From assembly GCA_900317055.1 (NCBI GenBank), contig ONFF01000019.1, positions 1 to 64,000 on the forward strand: 64,000 nucleotides of DNA. Direction: 5' to 3'. Within the stretch, counting starts at the first letter, position 1. Every line of letters starts with the position of its first letter. Below are positions 26,033 through 34,747 of this stretch, one piece after another. Source of the DNA: an uncultured Bacteroidales bacterium (lineage in GTDB: Bacteria; Bacteroidota; Bacteroidia; Bacteroidales; F082). Made by a program: the position numbers and the translations under genes. The notes under the pieces were generated by a model that was not told the origin of the DNA, ran no database searches, and saw nothing but the letters and a program-made list of their open reading frames with translations.

Positions 26033-26063
26033 TTTGCAGGAAAAGGAAAAAACACTACTTTTG
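26033..26063 (+). promoter_or_regulatory. Promoter of lipoprotein copy 1 (TTTG / 19 nt / TACTTTTG)
   Basis: TTTG at 26033-26036 and TACTTTTG at 26056-26063, separated by 19 nt. The downstream ATG at 26088 is therefore preferred over the earlier in-frame one at 26034. Confidence 0.6.
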
Positions 26064-26087
26064 CCGTATCAAATAAATTGTTTCAAC

Positions 26088-27146
26088 ATGAAAAACATAC
26101 ACTTTATCCTAATTATATCATTATTCATTGCTATTTTTGACTCATGTAGTACCGATGTTGACTTATACGCTGAATACAAAGACGTTCCCATCGTTTACGC
26201 CATGCTCAACCCGAAATCTGACACGAATTATGTCAAGATTACCCATGCTTTTTGCGGCACTAACGACGACTTCATTAATGCCAACGATGTGGCGCTGATT
26301 GCCGACTCGAGCAACTATCCTGGCAAGTTGGATGTCCGCATCGTCGAACTGAAAAAGGCCCACGGAGATCTATACGAAGCTACTGGCCGCGTTATTGTGC
26401 TTGACACCATAACCCTTCACAACAAAGAGGCGGGCACTTTCTATTCCCCCAACCAAACCTTCTATTACACCACCGAGCCTTTCAACACGGGCATGAACGG
26501 GGGCAAGTATAAATATCGTCTCATCGTGATCAAGCCTGACGGTGACTCGCTCACTGCCCAGACAGGCATGGTCGGCAACGAGGAATTCTCCATCCTGACA
26601 GGAGGTGTGGGCTTTCAGATGAATACGACGAATAATGTGAGGAAAGTCACATTCAAGGCAGACGGTTTCGCTTCTCTTTACGAAGTCTCGTTCCAGTTCA
26701 ATTACCATGAACAAAAGGCCGGTCAGGGGACAAAGAAAAAAAGCGTCAGCCGCACTTTCGGAACAAGGACCATCGATGAGTATCACAAGCTTGAAGGAAC
26801 CGACAACTGCTATTATCTGGAATACTCCGAAAACTGGCTGTTCAATGCCCTCGCCTACGCCATTGGCGGGGACACCATTGTCAACCCTAATCACCCCAAT
26901 GTAATACGCTACATCGATGACTTTGTCATCTCCATCAGTGCCGCCAGCGACGAACTTGCCGACTATTATATTGCCAACCAAGTTCAAATCAACAGCCCGT
27001 TGTCGCTCGTCACGACCTACACCAACATCGAAGGCGGCTATGGTCTTTTTTCATCACGCACCAAAATCGAAAGAGTCGCAAAGTTGTCCGCCAATACCAA
27101 AAGAGAGTTGTATGGCATGACCTCATGGGGTTTCAAGGAGCATTAA
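26088..27146 (+). CDS. Lipoprotein of unknown function, paralogue 1
   Basis: A 352-residue lipoprotein starting MKNIHFILIISLF; the lipobox ends FDSC with the Cys near residue 21. The sequence just after it, STDVDLYAEYKDVPIVYAML, is almost the same in the next gene, as are NANDVALIADSSNYPGKL and the ending YGMTSWGFKEH. The body looks strand-rich, with an Ig- or carboxypeptidase-like N-terminal part. I do not recognise the family. It is placed between a T9SS cargo and housekeeping genes, with its own promoter. Confidence 0.75.
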   Translation: MKNIHFILIISLFIAIFDSCSTDVDLYAEYKDVPIVYAMLNPKSDTNYVKITHAFCGTNDDFINANDVALIADSSNYPGKLDVRIVELKKAHGDLYEATGRVIVLDTITLHNKEAGTFYSPNQTFYYTTEPFNTGMNGGKYKYRLIVIKPDGDSLTAQTGMVGNEEFSILTGGVGFQMNTTNNVRKVTFKADGFASLYEVSFQFNYHEQKAGQGTKKKSVSRTFGTRTIDEYHKLEGTDNCYYLEYSENWLFNALAYAIGGDTIVNPNHPNVIRYIDDFVISISAASDELADYYIANQVQINSPLSLVTTYTNIEGGYGLFSSRTKIERVAKLSANTKRELYGMTSWGFKEH

Positions 27147-27180
27147 TTTACAAATTATACGGTGCTTCATGAAAATTTGC

Positions 27181-27188
27181 TACCTTTG
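27181..27188 (+). promoter_or_regulatory. Candidate promoter of lipoprotein copy 2 (TACCTTTG)
   Basis: TACCTTTGC, 28 nt ahead of the ATG at 27216, fits TAnnTTTG. The two paralogues thus appear to be transcribed separately. Confidence 0.5.
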
Positions 27189-27215
27189 CAGTTTCTAATC
27201 AAACTTCTTCGAACA

Positions 27216-28268
27216 ATGAAAAAACTGTTTTTGTCCCTTTCGCTGTTGGCAAGTCTTGTTTTCTTTAACGCTTGCACCACTGATGTGGATCTATACGCCG
27301 ACTACAAGGACATCCCTGTGATTTACGGCCTGCTTAACGCCACCCAAGACACCAACTTCGTGAGAATCAACAGGGCCTTTTCGGGCAGCAACAGCACTCA
27401 CATCAACGCCAACGAAGTGGCACTCATTGCCGACTCATGCAATTATCCTGGCAAACTGAAGGCTTATATTGTTGAATATAAACAAGGATACGGCAACACC
27501 TACCAACCCACGGGAGACACACTGAAGCTTGACACGACGACAATACATGACAAGGAACCAGGCATTTTCTATGCACCCAACCAAAAAGTGTACTATACAA
27601 CCGAGAAGGAAAAGTTTGCCAACAACAACGGAAACTCGAAATACAAGTACAAACTCTTTGTTTTCAAGGGCAACGACACCATCTCAGCCGAAACAGGCAT
27701 TGTAGGCGGTGAGAGGTTTAAAATCATCAACAGTTCCCTCCATTTCTCTTCTGACGCAAACGAAAAATCCAGTAAAATCAAATTCATAGATGCCGATAAC
27801 GCCGTCTTTTACGACATGAAGTTTGTCTTCAATTACCACGAGTCCATTAATGGAGGTCCGGTGGTCGACAAGCAGGTGTCGTATTCATGTGGAACCAAGA
27901 GCATTGATGAGTTGAGCACAGAAGACGGGTCATATTTCTTTTCTTACAGCAACAAAGTCTTATTCAACCTTCTGGAAGCAGCCATTGGAGGCGATACGGT
28001 TTACGATGTCAATCATCCCAATGTGGTGCGTTACTTCGACAGACACCCCATTCAAATTCAATTGTCAGCGGGCGCCGATGAGCTCTATAACTACATCCAG
28101 GTGAACTCTGAGTCAGGCTTCTCGCAAGCCGTGCCCGACTACACCAATGTCACAGGAGGCTACGGTGTGTTCTCTTCCAAGATTAACTTGAGGAAAGAAG
28201 TTGGAATCTCGTCGGGAGCACAAATTGACCTTTATGGCAAAACATCCTGGGGATTCGTCCAGCAATAG
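27216..28268 (+). CDS. Lipoprotein of unknown function, paralogue 2
   Basis: A 350-residue lipoprotein (MKKLFLSLSLLASLVFFNAC, Cys at residue 20), tandem paralogue of the preceding gene. Shared blocks include TTDVDLYADYKDIPVIYGLL, NANEVALIADSCNYPGKL, VYDVNHPNVVRY and a YGKTSWGFVQQ ending. Similarity is spread over the whole length, so this is a full gene duplication. No enzyme motif or known domain is recognised; a surface or periplasmic binding role is possible but unsupported. Confidence 0.75.
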   Translation: MKKLFLSLSLLASLVFFNACTTDVDLYADYKDIPVIYGLLNATQDTNFVRINRAFSGSNSTHINANEVALIADSCNYPGKLKAYIVEYKQGYGNTYQPTGDTLKLDTTTIHDKEPGIFYAPNQKVYYTTEKEKFANNNGNSKYKYKLFVFKGNDTISAETGIVGGERFKIINSSLHFSSDANEKSSKIKFIDADNAVFYDMKFVFNYHESINGGPVVDKQVSYSCGTKSIDELSTEDGSYFFSYSNKVLFNLLEAAIGGDTVYDVNHPNVVRYFDRHPIQIQLSAGADELYNYIQVNSESGFSQAVPDYTNVTGGYGVFSSKINLRKEVGISSGAQIDLYGKTSWGFVQQ

Positions 28269-28291
28269 TTTTATTCGCAAATACAAAATTT

Positions 28292-29164
28292 ATGATTCGT
28301 TCCATGACAGGTTACGGCATTGCCGAACAAACCTATAACGCGAAAAAAGTATCAGTAGAAGTCAAAACCCTCAATAGCAAGCAGTTGGACCTTCAGGTGA
28401 AGTTGCCCAACGAATTGCGCTTTGCAGAACTGGATTTCCGTAACAGAATCGGGGCCAAGCTGCAACGCGGCAAGGTGGACGTGGTCATCACCATCACCGA
28501 CACCGACTTGAGCCAGACTTACCATATCGACCAAGACATTGTAAAGGCTTACAAGGAGCAGATTGAAACCATCTCCGTTGCCTTGAATGTAGCTCCTGCG
28601 GACGACTTGGCTTCCATCCTCTTCCGCATGCCAGGCATCTTCAATATCCCTGTAGAGAATTACGACGAAGCTTTTGTCGCTAAAGTGGCCGAAACCCTTG
28701 AACAGGCTTTGGACATCGTCGACGGCTTCCGCATCCAGGAAGGCCAGACCTTGAAGAAAGACTTGTTGCATCGCGTGGAACTGATCCTTGACCTGCTTGG
28801 CCAAGTGGAACCCTACGAGAAGAGCCGCCACGAGGTCATCAAACAACGCATCACCAAGAACCTCAGTGAGTTGACCACGACTGGACAATACGACGACAAC
28901 CGCTTCGAGCAGGAACTGATCTATTATCTCGAAAAACTCGACATCACCGAGGAGAAAGTGCGTCTGCGCCAGCATTGTAACTACTTCAACGAGAGCTGCG
29001 ATGATGACCAAGCGGGCAAGAAACTCGGTTTCATCGCCCAGGAGATGGGCCGCGAAATCAACACCTTGGGCTCGAAGGCCAATGAGGTGAACATCCAGAA
29101 GATTGTCGTCAAGATGAAGGACGAGTTGGAGAAGATAAAAGAACAGGTGTGTAATATTTTGTAA
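28292..29164 (+). CDS. yicC: YicC-family endoribonuclease
   Basis: A 290-residue protein beginning MIRSMTGYG, the near-invariant start of the YicC/YloC family. The C-terminal DUF1732-like region shows GKKLGFIAQEMGREINTLGSKAN, with the conserved Glu and Arg residues. The family has been described as an RNase affecting small-RNA and stress physiology. It lies upstream of gmk, as in many bacteria, separated by a palindromic heptad-repeat element. Confidence 0.92.
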   Translation: MIRSMTGYGIAEQTYNAKKVSVEVKTLNSKQLDLQVKLPNELRFAELDFRNRIGAKLQRGKVDVVITITDTDLSQTYHIDQDIVKAYKEQIETISVALNVAPADDLASILFRMPGIFNIPVENYDEAFVAKVAETLEQALDIVDGFRIQEGQTLKKDLLHRVELILDLLGQVEPYEKSRHEVIKQRITKNLSELTTTGQYDDNRFEQELIYYLEKLDITEEKVRLRQHCNYFNESCDDDQAGKKLGFIAQEMGREINTLGSKANEVNIQKIVVKMKDELEKIKEQVCNIL

Positions 29165-29165
29165 T

Positions 29166-29268
29166 GGCCTTTGGCTTTTGGCCTCTGGCTTCTGGCAGCA
29201 AAAAAAGAAGAAAAAACCATGAACTTCGGTTGATGCTGCCAAGAGCCAGTAGCCAGTAGCCAGCAGCA
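29166..29268. repeat. Palindrome built from heptad repeats (TGGC-based)
   Basis: The left arm (29166-29200) is made of 7-bp units ending TGGC. The right arm (29234-29268) is the reverse complement of similar 7-bp units. Together they form an imperfect hairpin between yicC and gmk. Confidence 0.6.
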
Positions 29269-29280
29269 ATAAAAACAACT

Positions 29281-29850
29281 ATGAAAGGAAAACTTCTAAT
29301 CTTCAGTGCCCCATCGGGTTCGGGCAAAACGACCTTGTTGAATCATGTTATGGCCAACATCCCTGAGATGGCGTTCTCGGTTTCGGCCACCACACGCCCA
29401 CCCCGTGGCGAGGAGGTTAACGGTCGCGAGTATTATTTCCTCACCATGGAAGACTTCAAACAACGCGTCGAGAACGGCGAGTTCCTTGAGTGGGAAGAGG
29501 TCTATCCCGGCCGTTGCTACGGCACTTTGCTCTCCGTGGTCGCACAGATGCAAGAAGAGGGCAAGCACGTGGCCTTCGATGTGGACGTCTGCGGTGGCGT
29601 GAACATCAAGAACCACTACGGAGACCAAGCCCTTTCGGTCTTCATCCAAGCCCCGTCGATTGAGGCACTGCGCGAGCGACTCATCAACCGTCAGACCGAC
29701 TCGATGGAAGAGATTGAGAAGCGACTTGCCAAGGCAGCTTGGGAGATGGAGTTTGCCCAAGGCAAGTTCGACCGCACCGTCATCAACGACGACCTCGAGA
29801 CCGCCAAGCGTGAGATCCTTGAAGTGGTGCAAGCCTTCCTTGAAGCTTAA
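29281..29850 (+). CDS. gmk: Guanylate kinase
   Basis: A 189-residue guanylate kinase of normal length. The P-loop SAPSGSGKTT lies at residues 9-18. The GMP-binding region TTRPPRGEEVNGREYYF is at about 38-55. The lid/adenine-binding region RLINRQTDSMEEIEKRL is in the second half. It phosphorylates GMP to GDP. It follows yicC and precedes nadD on the same strand. Confidence 0.97.
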   Translation: MKGKLLIFSAPSGSGKTTLLNHVMANIPEMAFSVSATTRPPRGEEVNGREYYFLTMEDFKQRVENGEFLEWEEVYPGRCYGTLLSVVAQMQEEGKHVAFDVDVCGGVNIKNHYGDQALSVFIQAPSIEALRERLINRQTDSMEEIEKRLAKAAWEMEFAQGKFDRTVINDDLETAKREILEVVQAFLEA

Positions 29851-29871
29851 TAAAAAAACAAGTCTTGCAAA

Positions 29872-29919
29872 GGTCCCTGAGCCCGAGGTTGCTGAGCAAA
29901 GTCGAAGCATCGAAGGGCC
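29872..29919. repeat. Dispersed GGTCCCTGAG...CGAAGGGCC repeat, copy 1
   Basis: GGTCCCTGAGCCCGAGG ... CATCGAAGGGCC sits between gmk and nadD. A related copy is at 35367-35413. The GGTCCCTGAG/CGAAGGGCC pairing can form a partial hairpin. Confidence 0.6.
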
Positions 29920-29934
29920 GTTTCACATCGTATC

Positions 29935-30510
29935 ATGAAAAAAGTAGGCATTTACTCCGGCTCGTTCAACCCCATCCATCACGGCCATGTGATGCTGGCT
30001 AATTATCTGGTCGAGTTCTCCGACTTGGACGAACTGTGGTTTGTAGTCACGCCACAGAATCCCTTGAAGAAAAAAGAGGACTTACTTGACGACGATGAGC
30101 GTCTCAAGATGGTTCAGCTTGCCATCGGCGACGACCCGCGTATCCATGTCAGCGACATCGAGATGCACCTACCTACACCATCCTACACCATCAACACCTT
30201 GACCGCCCTCTCGGAGCAACATCCCGACAGCGAGTTCGTCTTCATCTGCGGCATGGACAGCCTGCAAAACCTCAAGAACTGGCGCGAATACCAAAAAATT
30301 CTCGACAACTACGAGCTTTTAGTCTTTCCCCGCGAGGGTTACGATGGCGGCGAGCTCATCAATTACCCTTCAGTGACGGTGTTGAAAACCCCGATTTTGG
30401 AGATTTCGTCCACCTTCATCCGCCAATGCGTCAAAGAAGGACGCGATGTCAGGCATTTCATGCCGGAGAAAGCGTTTGAGTATATGAAAGAGCATCGGTT
30501 TTACGAGTAG
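29935..30510 (+). CDS. nadD: Nicotinate-nucleotide adenylyltransferase
   Basis: A 191-residue nucleotidyltransferase. The (H/T)xGH signature is GSFNPIHHGHVMLA (residues 9-22), and the C-terminal nucleotide motif is EISSTFIRQ (around 160). It makes nicotinate adenine dinucleotide in NAD synthesis. It is separated from gmk by a dispersed repeat. Confidence 0.94.
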   Translation: MKKVGIYSGSFNPIHHGHVMLANYLVEFSDLDELWFVVTPQNPLKKKEDLLDDDERLKMVQLAIGDDPRIHVSDIEMHLPTPSYTINTLTALSEQHPDSEFVFICGMDSLQNLKNWREYQKILDNYELLVFPREGYDGGELINYPSVTVLKTPILEISSTFIRQCVKEGRDVRHFMPEKAFEYMKEHRFYE

Positions 30511-30529
30511 TTAACATAACCGACTTGTG

Positions 30530-30659
30530 AGATTCCCTAACGGGAATGGAGCAAGGTCAATAGGTGATAAGCGGCGGCTTGTTGAGCTTACGGATTGTAA
30601 ACGTCACGAGCCGCCGCGTGTAGATAAAAGAATTAGTTCCATTCCCCGAAGGGGAATCT
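30530..30659. repeat. Nested inverted repeat between convergent nadD and rsmA
   Basis: Outer arms 30530-30550 and 30638-30659 are near-perfect reverse complements, and each arm is itself a small palindrome (GATTCCC/GGGAAT and ATTCCCC/GGGGAAT). An inner stem GCGGCGGCT (30571-30579) pairs with AGCCGCCGC (30609-30617). The right arm touches the rsmA stop codon. Confidence 0.75.
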
Positions 30660-31420
30660 TAACCAATCAAATTCGTCAAGTCAATAAACTCCCGCACCGA
30701 CAGCTGCTCAGGGCGTTTGTTGAAGACTTCGTTGTCGATGATGTCGGGACGGAGAATGGGGCGCAATGAGTTACGCATGGTCTTGCGGCGTTGGTTGAAG
30801 GCCTGCTTGACGATGCTCACAAACAGCTTCTCGTCGCAGCCCAAATCGGTGACGGCGTTGCGCCGCATCTTGATGACTGCCGATTTCACCTTGGGCGGCG
30901 GGTTGAAGACATTCTCATGCACAGTGAAGAGATAGTCAATGTCGTACCAAGCCTGCATTAATACACTGAGAATGCCGTAGGTCTTGCTGCCTTCCTTGGC
31001 GGCCATGCGCTCGGCCATTTCCTTCTGCACCATACCGACCACTTCAACGACTTGTTCCTTGTATTTCAACACCTGAAAGAAAATCTGGCTGCTGATGTTG
31101 TAAGGGAAATTCCCGATGATGGCCATGTTTTGCTTCCCGAATTGGCTGAGATCGGTGCGCAGGAAGTCGCCTTCGATCAGCCGCTCGCCAAGCATGGGGA
31201 AATGCTTTTGCAGGTAAGCGATGGACTCCTTGTCGATTTCGATGACATGGAACTTGTCAAGGACGCTTTGCACCAAATATTGGGTCAAAACGCCTGTGCC
31301 CGCACCCACCTCGATGACGCTCTCCACATCGGGCGACAACTGTTCCACAATGCGCTGGGCTATGTTTTGGTCGGTCAGGAAATGCTGGCCTAGGCTTTTC
31401 TTGGGTCGTACTTCGTTCAT
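30659..31420 (-). CDS. rsmA: 16S rRNA (A1518/A1519) dimethyltransferase
   Basis: A 253-residue KsgA/RsmA methyltransferase. It has the typical PKKSLGQHFLTD start, the SAM-binding motif EVGAGTGVLTQYL, the ERLIEGDF region and the catalytic NFPYNISS (NxPY) box. It dimethylates two adenosines in 16S helix 45 during ribosome assembly. It is convergent with nadD. Confidence 0.95.
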   Translation of the reverse strand: MNEVRPKKSLGQHFLTDQNIAQRIVEQLSPDVESVIEVGAGTGVLTQYLVQSVLDKFHVIEIDKESIAYLQKHFPMLGERLIEGDFLRTDLSQFGKQNMAIIGNFPYNISSQIFFQVLKYKEQVVEVVGMVQKEMAERMAAKEGSKTYGILSVLMQAWYDIDYLFTVHENVFNPPPKVKSAVIKMRRNAVTDLGCDEKLFVSIVKQAFNQRRKTMRNSLRPILRPDIIDNEVFNKRPEQLSVREFIDLTNLIG

Positions 31421-31421
31421 T

Positions 31422-31508
31422 TTCAGTTGTTCAGTTTGTAGTTGTTCAGTTATTCAGTCGTCCAGTCACCTCTTAACTGAGTAACTGAACAACTGAACAA
31501 CTTACAAC
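31422..31508. repeat. Octad-repeat inverted element (GTTGTTCA-based)
   Basis: The interval contains several GTTNTTCAG-type units in one half and their reverse complements (CTGAACAAC) in the other, forming a hairpin between the TPR gene and rsmA. It ends inside the TPR stop region. Confidence 0.55.
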
Positions 31509-33349
31509 TTTCTGTAGTTCTTTTTCGCTTGGGCGGTATAAATGCTCGTCGGATACTCATCAATCAGCTTCTCGTAATGCTGTTTGGCCAATTCTTTGTC
31601 TTTCAATTCGTTTTGCTCGATCTGGGCAGCGTGCATCAGCGCGGCATCGGCCATGTAACTATAGGGGTATTGCTCCACGATTTGCAAAAACAGCTGCTCG
31701 GCATCGGCATATTCCTTCCGTTTCTCCATGATCTCACCCTTGCGGAACAGCGCGTGCGGCTTGCTGATTTCGTTGCCTGTGGCGATGATGTCATCCAGCA
31801 GCGTTAAAGCTTCGTCTTCCCTTTGCTGATAGATCCTATAGTCGGCGCGCGCCAATCGGTTGAGCTCTGTGCCCGTGGTGTCAGCCTCGTAGTTATCCTT
31901 GATGACCAACGAGAGCGTCATGGCATCGTTGGCGATGAGCTTGGAGGTGGCAGCTTTCAACACCTTCAATTGGCTCTCAGCCCATTCGTATTCACCGATG
32001 AAATAACGCAGTTGGGCATTTTTGAAACGAGCTTCATGTCCCAACGGCTCTTCCTTCATGCTTTTGTCGACTTGGCTATAAAGCAGCGTCGCTTCCCACA
32101 CCTCATCCTTGTAGAGATAGATGTCGGCAAGCTTCAGCTTGAGTTCGGCCTTGTCCTGCTTCCCTCCTACCGTCTCGATGGTTTGTGTAAGCAAGGCGAT
32201 GGCTTCTTCGATCTTGTCAAGTTGGTAGGTCATGATGTCGGCTTGTATCAGGGTCAACTTCGCCAAGTCGTTGGTGTTGATTTCCGTATAAGCCTCATCG
32301 ATGCGCTTCGAGAGCTTTTCGAAGGCTTTTGCATCGGTGCTATTGGCAGCCTTCAGCTTCAGGTAGTCGGCCTTGATGAGTCCCGTGAGTGCCTGGCCAT
32401 AGAACGGGCTACTCATGCCTTTGTCCAAGATGTAGGTGTAGCCTTGTTTAGCAATGTCGTATTGTTTGTTGTTCAAGCAAATGCCCGAAAGATGATTGAT
32501 TTGTGCATCTTGGTCGTGGGTCTTGCGGTCAATGCTTTGGCTTTGGGCCAAGGCGATGTCGTAGTCTTCCTGCTGCAGGGCATACCAAACGAGAAGTTGG
32601 GCGAATTCCAGATTGTCGGGCTTCTCTTGGGTTTGCTTCAACAGCGCCATACGCAACTCATCGGAGATGCTGTGGTTGACATCATAGAACATCATGGTTT
32701 GCAGGCGATTACGCACATTATTGTATTGTCCAGGATGGGTTTCCAACTCTAGGAAGTAGAATTTGAAAGCCTCCTGATAGTTGGCCGACGACTGATGGAT
32801 GTAGGCTTGGTCCAAGTAAAAAGTCTCCTTGCCGTTGAGGAGCGCATTGCCTTTCTCCAAGACGGCCAAAGCCATGTCGTTCATGCTCCGCGACTGGAAG
32901 GCATAACTCAGGTTTCGGATGGTGGGTGCGTGGTCGGGCAAGTCTTTCACAATCTCATTGTACTGCTTCTTGGCCTTGTCGTTCTTGCCTTGCATGGTAT
33001 AGACATAGACCAAATCGACCACCGCCTTATAATAGGTGGGATTCTTCTTGACGAACGACTTAAGTTCGCGCTCGGCCTTGTCGTAATCCTTCAGATGAAA
33101 CAGGCATTCGACATACTGCTGGAAATGACCTAGTTGTCCCGACTTTTCGTAGATTTTTTCGTACAAATCACGGGCCTTTTCGTAGTCTTGGTCGCGATAG
33201 TATTGGGAAGCCAATTGTTCATCGATCTGGATTTGCTCTTTTTGTTTCGCTTCCACTTTCTTTCCCTTGGGTGGCACAGTGATTTGGGCACTCATCTGAA
33301 TGATGAAGGCGAGATTCATAAGCAAAAAGAAAAACCAGTGTTTTTTCAT
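31502..33349 (-). CDS. Exported tetratricopeptide-repeat protein
   Basis: A 615-residue protein with a signal peptide (residues 1-21, ending MSAQ), followed by TPR-like helical hairpins through most of its length (for example DYEKARDLYEKIYE, DYDKAERELKSFVKK and EYADAEQLFLQIVEQ at the C-terminus). Such proteins act as scaffolds in the periplasm or outer membrane. It follows a small lipoprotein gene by 12 nt, so the two may act together. No specific partner can be named. Confidence 0.8.
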   Translation of the reverse strand: MKKHWFFFLLMNLAFIIQMSAQITVPPKGKKVEAKQKEQIQIDEQLASQYYRDQDYEKARDLYEKIYEKSGQLGHFQQYVECLFHLKDYDKAERELKSFVKKNPTYYKAVVDLVYVYTMQGKNDKAKKQYNEIVKDLPDHAPTIRNLSYAFQSRSMNDMALAVLEKGNALLNGKETFYLDQAYIHQSSANYQEAFKFYFLELETHPGQYNNVRNRLQTMMFYDVNHSISDELRMALLKQTQEKPDNLEFAQLLVWYALQQEDYDIALAQSQSIDRKTHDQDAQINHLSGICLNNKQYDIAKQGYTYILDKGMSSPFYGQALTGLIKADYLKLKAANSTDAKAFEKLSKRIDEAYTEINTNDLAKLTLIQADIMTYQLDKIEEAIALLTQTIETVGGKQDKAELKLKLADIYLYKDEVWEATLLYSQVDKSMKEEPLGHEARFKNAQLRYFIGEYEWAESQLKVLKAATSKLIANDAMTLSLVIKDNYEADTTGTELNRLARADYRIYQQREDEALTLLDDIIATGNEISKPHALFRKGEIMEKRKEYADAEQLFLQIVEQYPYSYMADAALMHAAQIEQNELKDKELAKQHYEKLIDEYPTSIYTAQAKKNYRKL

Positions 33350-33361
33350 AGGAGCGTGTAA

Positions 33362-33856
33362 TCACTTCTTTTTCTTGAAATTGTCCAAGTCCTTGCGGCA
33401 GTCACCCAAGCGGTCTTTGAAATACTCCACTTGGCTGTTCAGCTTTTCCACCTGTTGGGTCTCATCTTCGAGATAGACGGCGACCAATGAATCAGAAAGG
33501 TAATGTGTGGCGGCATCGGCTCTGAGTAAGTCGAGGCGTGCCAAGGTAGAGTCCATCTCGGCTTGCATGACGGGGCGTTCCATCTTGAATTGTTGAATGT
33601 AGGCATCCACTAGTTTTAGCTTCTCGAAAACGGCATCCAATTCCTCTTCAGGGAGGAATTGCAACGAAGAGTCACAGAAAATGAAATCCTTTTCAAGTTG
33701 CACAAAGGTGTTCGTATTCAAGTCGTTCAAAGCCCTGACATCCTTGTTGACTTGCTTTTTCAGCGCGTCGATTCTGTCGAGGTCGGTCTTGGGTTGGCAT
33801 CCGACAAGCAGCAGCAATGCCGCGAGCCAGCCAATAAAACAAAGCTTTTTATGCAT
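33362..33856 (-). CDS. Small helical lipoprotein of unknown function
   Basis: A 164-residue lipoprotein from the ATG at 33856; the upstream in-frame alternative is only a TTG. The lipobox is LLLVGC with Cys near residue 20. The rest is charged, helix-rich and probably coiled-coil (VEKLNSQVEYFKDRLGDCRKDL), ending in a Lys run. It is the first gene of a likely operon with the TPR protein. The family is not recognised. Confidence 0.7.
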   Translation of the reverse strand: MHKKLCFIGWLAALLLLVGCQPKTDLDRIDALKKQVNKDVRALNDLNTNTFVQLEKDFIFCDSSLQFLPEEELDAVFEKLKLVDAYIQQFKMERPVMQAEMDSTLARLDLLRADAATHYLSDSLVAVYLEDETQQVEKLNSQVEYFKDRLGDCRKDLDNFKKKK

Positions 33857-33886
33857 TTTACTAGTCAATCTTAGTGGTTAGGACGG

Positions 33887-33894
33887 CAAAGATA
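33887..33894 (-). promoter_or_regulatory. Candidate promoter of lipoprotein/TPR operon (TATCTTTG)
   Basis: TATCTTTGC on the reverse strand, about 31 nt upstream of the ATG at 33856, matches TAnnTTTG and supports that start. Confidence 0.5.
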
Positions 33895-33915
33895 CGCATT
33901 TTGGTGGAATCAGGC

Positions 33916-33951
33916 ATAAAAAATCCCGACCATCGAATGACAGTCGGGATT
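33916..33951 (-). terminator. Terminator of rplU-rpmA
   Basis: AATCCCGAC and GTCGGGATT form a 9-bp stem followed, on the reverse strand, by a T6 run, 21 nt after the rpmA stop. Confidence 0.8.
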
Positions 33952-33971
33952 AAACGGTATGTTATGAACAA

Positions 33972-34244
33972 TTATTCAGTGACTTGACCTTCAACGGGAA
34001 GGACGGAGACAAAGGACTTGCCTTCTTTCTTCTTTTGGAATTCGACAACGCCGTCACACAGTGCATACAGAGTGTGATCCTTGCCCATACCGACATTCTT
34101 GCCGGGATAGTGCTTCGTGCCGCGCTGACGAACGATGATGTTGCCAGCGATAGCAGCTTGTCCACCGAAAAGTTTCACTCCGAGTCGCTTACTAGCGGAC
34201 TCACGACCGTTCTCAGAACTACCAACGCCTTTTTTGTGTGCCAT
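33972..34244 (-). CDS. rpmA: 50S ribosomal protein L27
   Basis: A 90-residue L27. The start [20 protein letters not shown] and the body [20 protein letters not shown] are highly conserved. The protein starts directly at the mature MAHKKG form with no cleavable N-terminal extension. It lies 23 nt after rplU. Confidence 0.97.
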   Translation of the reverse strand: MAHKKGVGSSENGRESASKRLGVKLFGGQAAIAGNIIVRQRGTKHYPGKNVGMGKDHTLYALCDGVVEFQKKKEGKSFVSVLPVEGQVTE

Positions 34245-34267
34245 AGCTTTTTATGTTTTTCGGGTTT

Positions 34268-34579
34268 TTACTCAGTGATGTTTTCAATCTGGATCTTGCT
34301 CAGATACTGACGGTGACCGTTAGAAGTCTGATATCCTTTTCTTCTCTTCTTCTTGAAAACGATAATCTTGTTGCCTTTGAGGTGCTGCATCACCGTGGCT
34401 TCGACACTGGCGCCGGCTACCGTCGGGGCTCCTATTTTGGTCGAACCGTCGTTTCCAATCAATAACACTTTGTCGAAAGAAACCTTGCTTCCTTCTTCTT
34501 CATGCAGCCTGTTGACGAAGATCTGCTGTCCCTTCTCAACTTTGAACTGTTGTCCTGCGATTTCTACTATTGCGTACAT
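34268..34579 (-). CDS. rplU: 50S ribosomal protein L21
   Basis: A 103-residue L21, with MYAIVEIAGQQFKVEKGQ at the start and a KKRRKGYQTSNGHRQ C-terminal rRNA-binding segment. It forms the standard rplU-rpmA operon. Confidence 0.97.
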   Translation of the reverse strand: MYAIVEIAGQQFKVEKGQQIFVNRLHEEEGSKVSFDKVLLIGNDGSTKIGAPTVAGASVEATVMQHLKGNKIIVFKKKRRKGYQTSNGHRQYLSKIQIENITE

Positions 34580-34627
34580 TTCTCGATATCTTTTAGTTAG
34601 ATACTAACTCTCATTTTTTTCGGACTG

Positions 34628-34635
34628 CAAAAATA
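34628..34635 (-). promoter_or_regulatory. rplU promoter (TATTTTTG)
   Basis: TATTTTTGC on the reverse strand about 50 nt upstream of rplU fits TAnnTTTG and leaves a short 5' leader. Confidence 0.5.
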
Positions 34636-34747
34636 CAACTTTTTTCAATCGGAAAAGATTTTCTTTTCGTTTTTCGCATTAATTTTCTTCAAAAAGTCGC
34701 AATACCAACTGCAAGTTGTTGATAAATAATTAAATATAAAAATGTAT

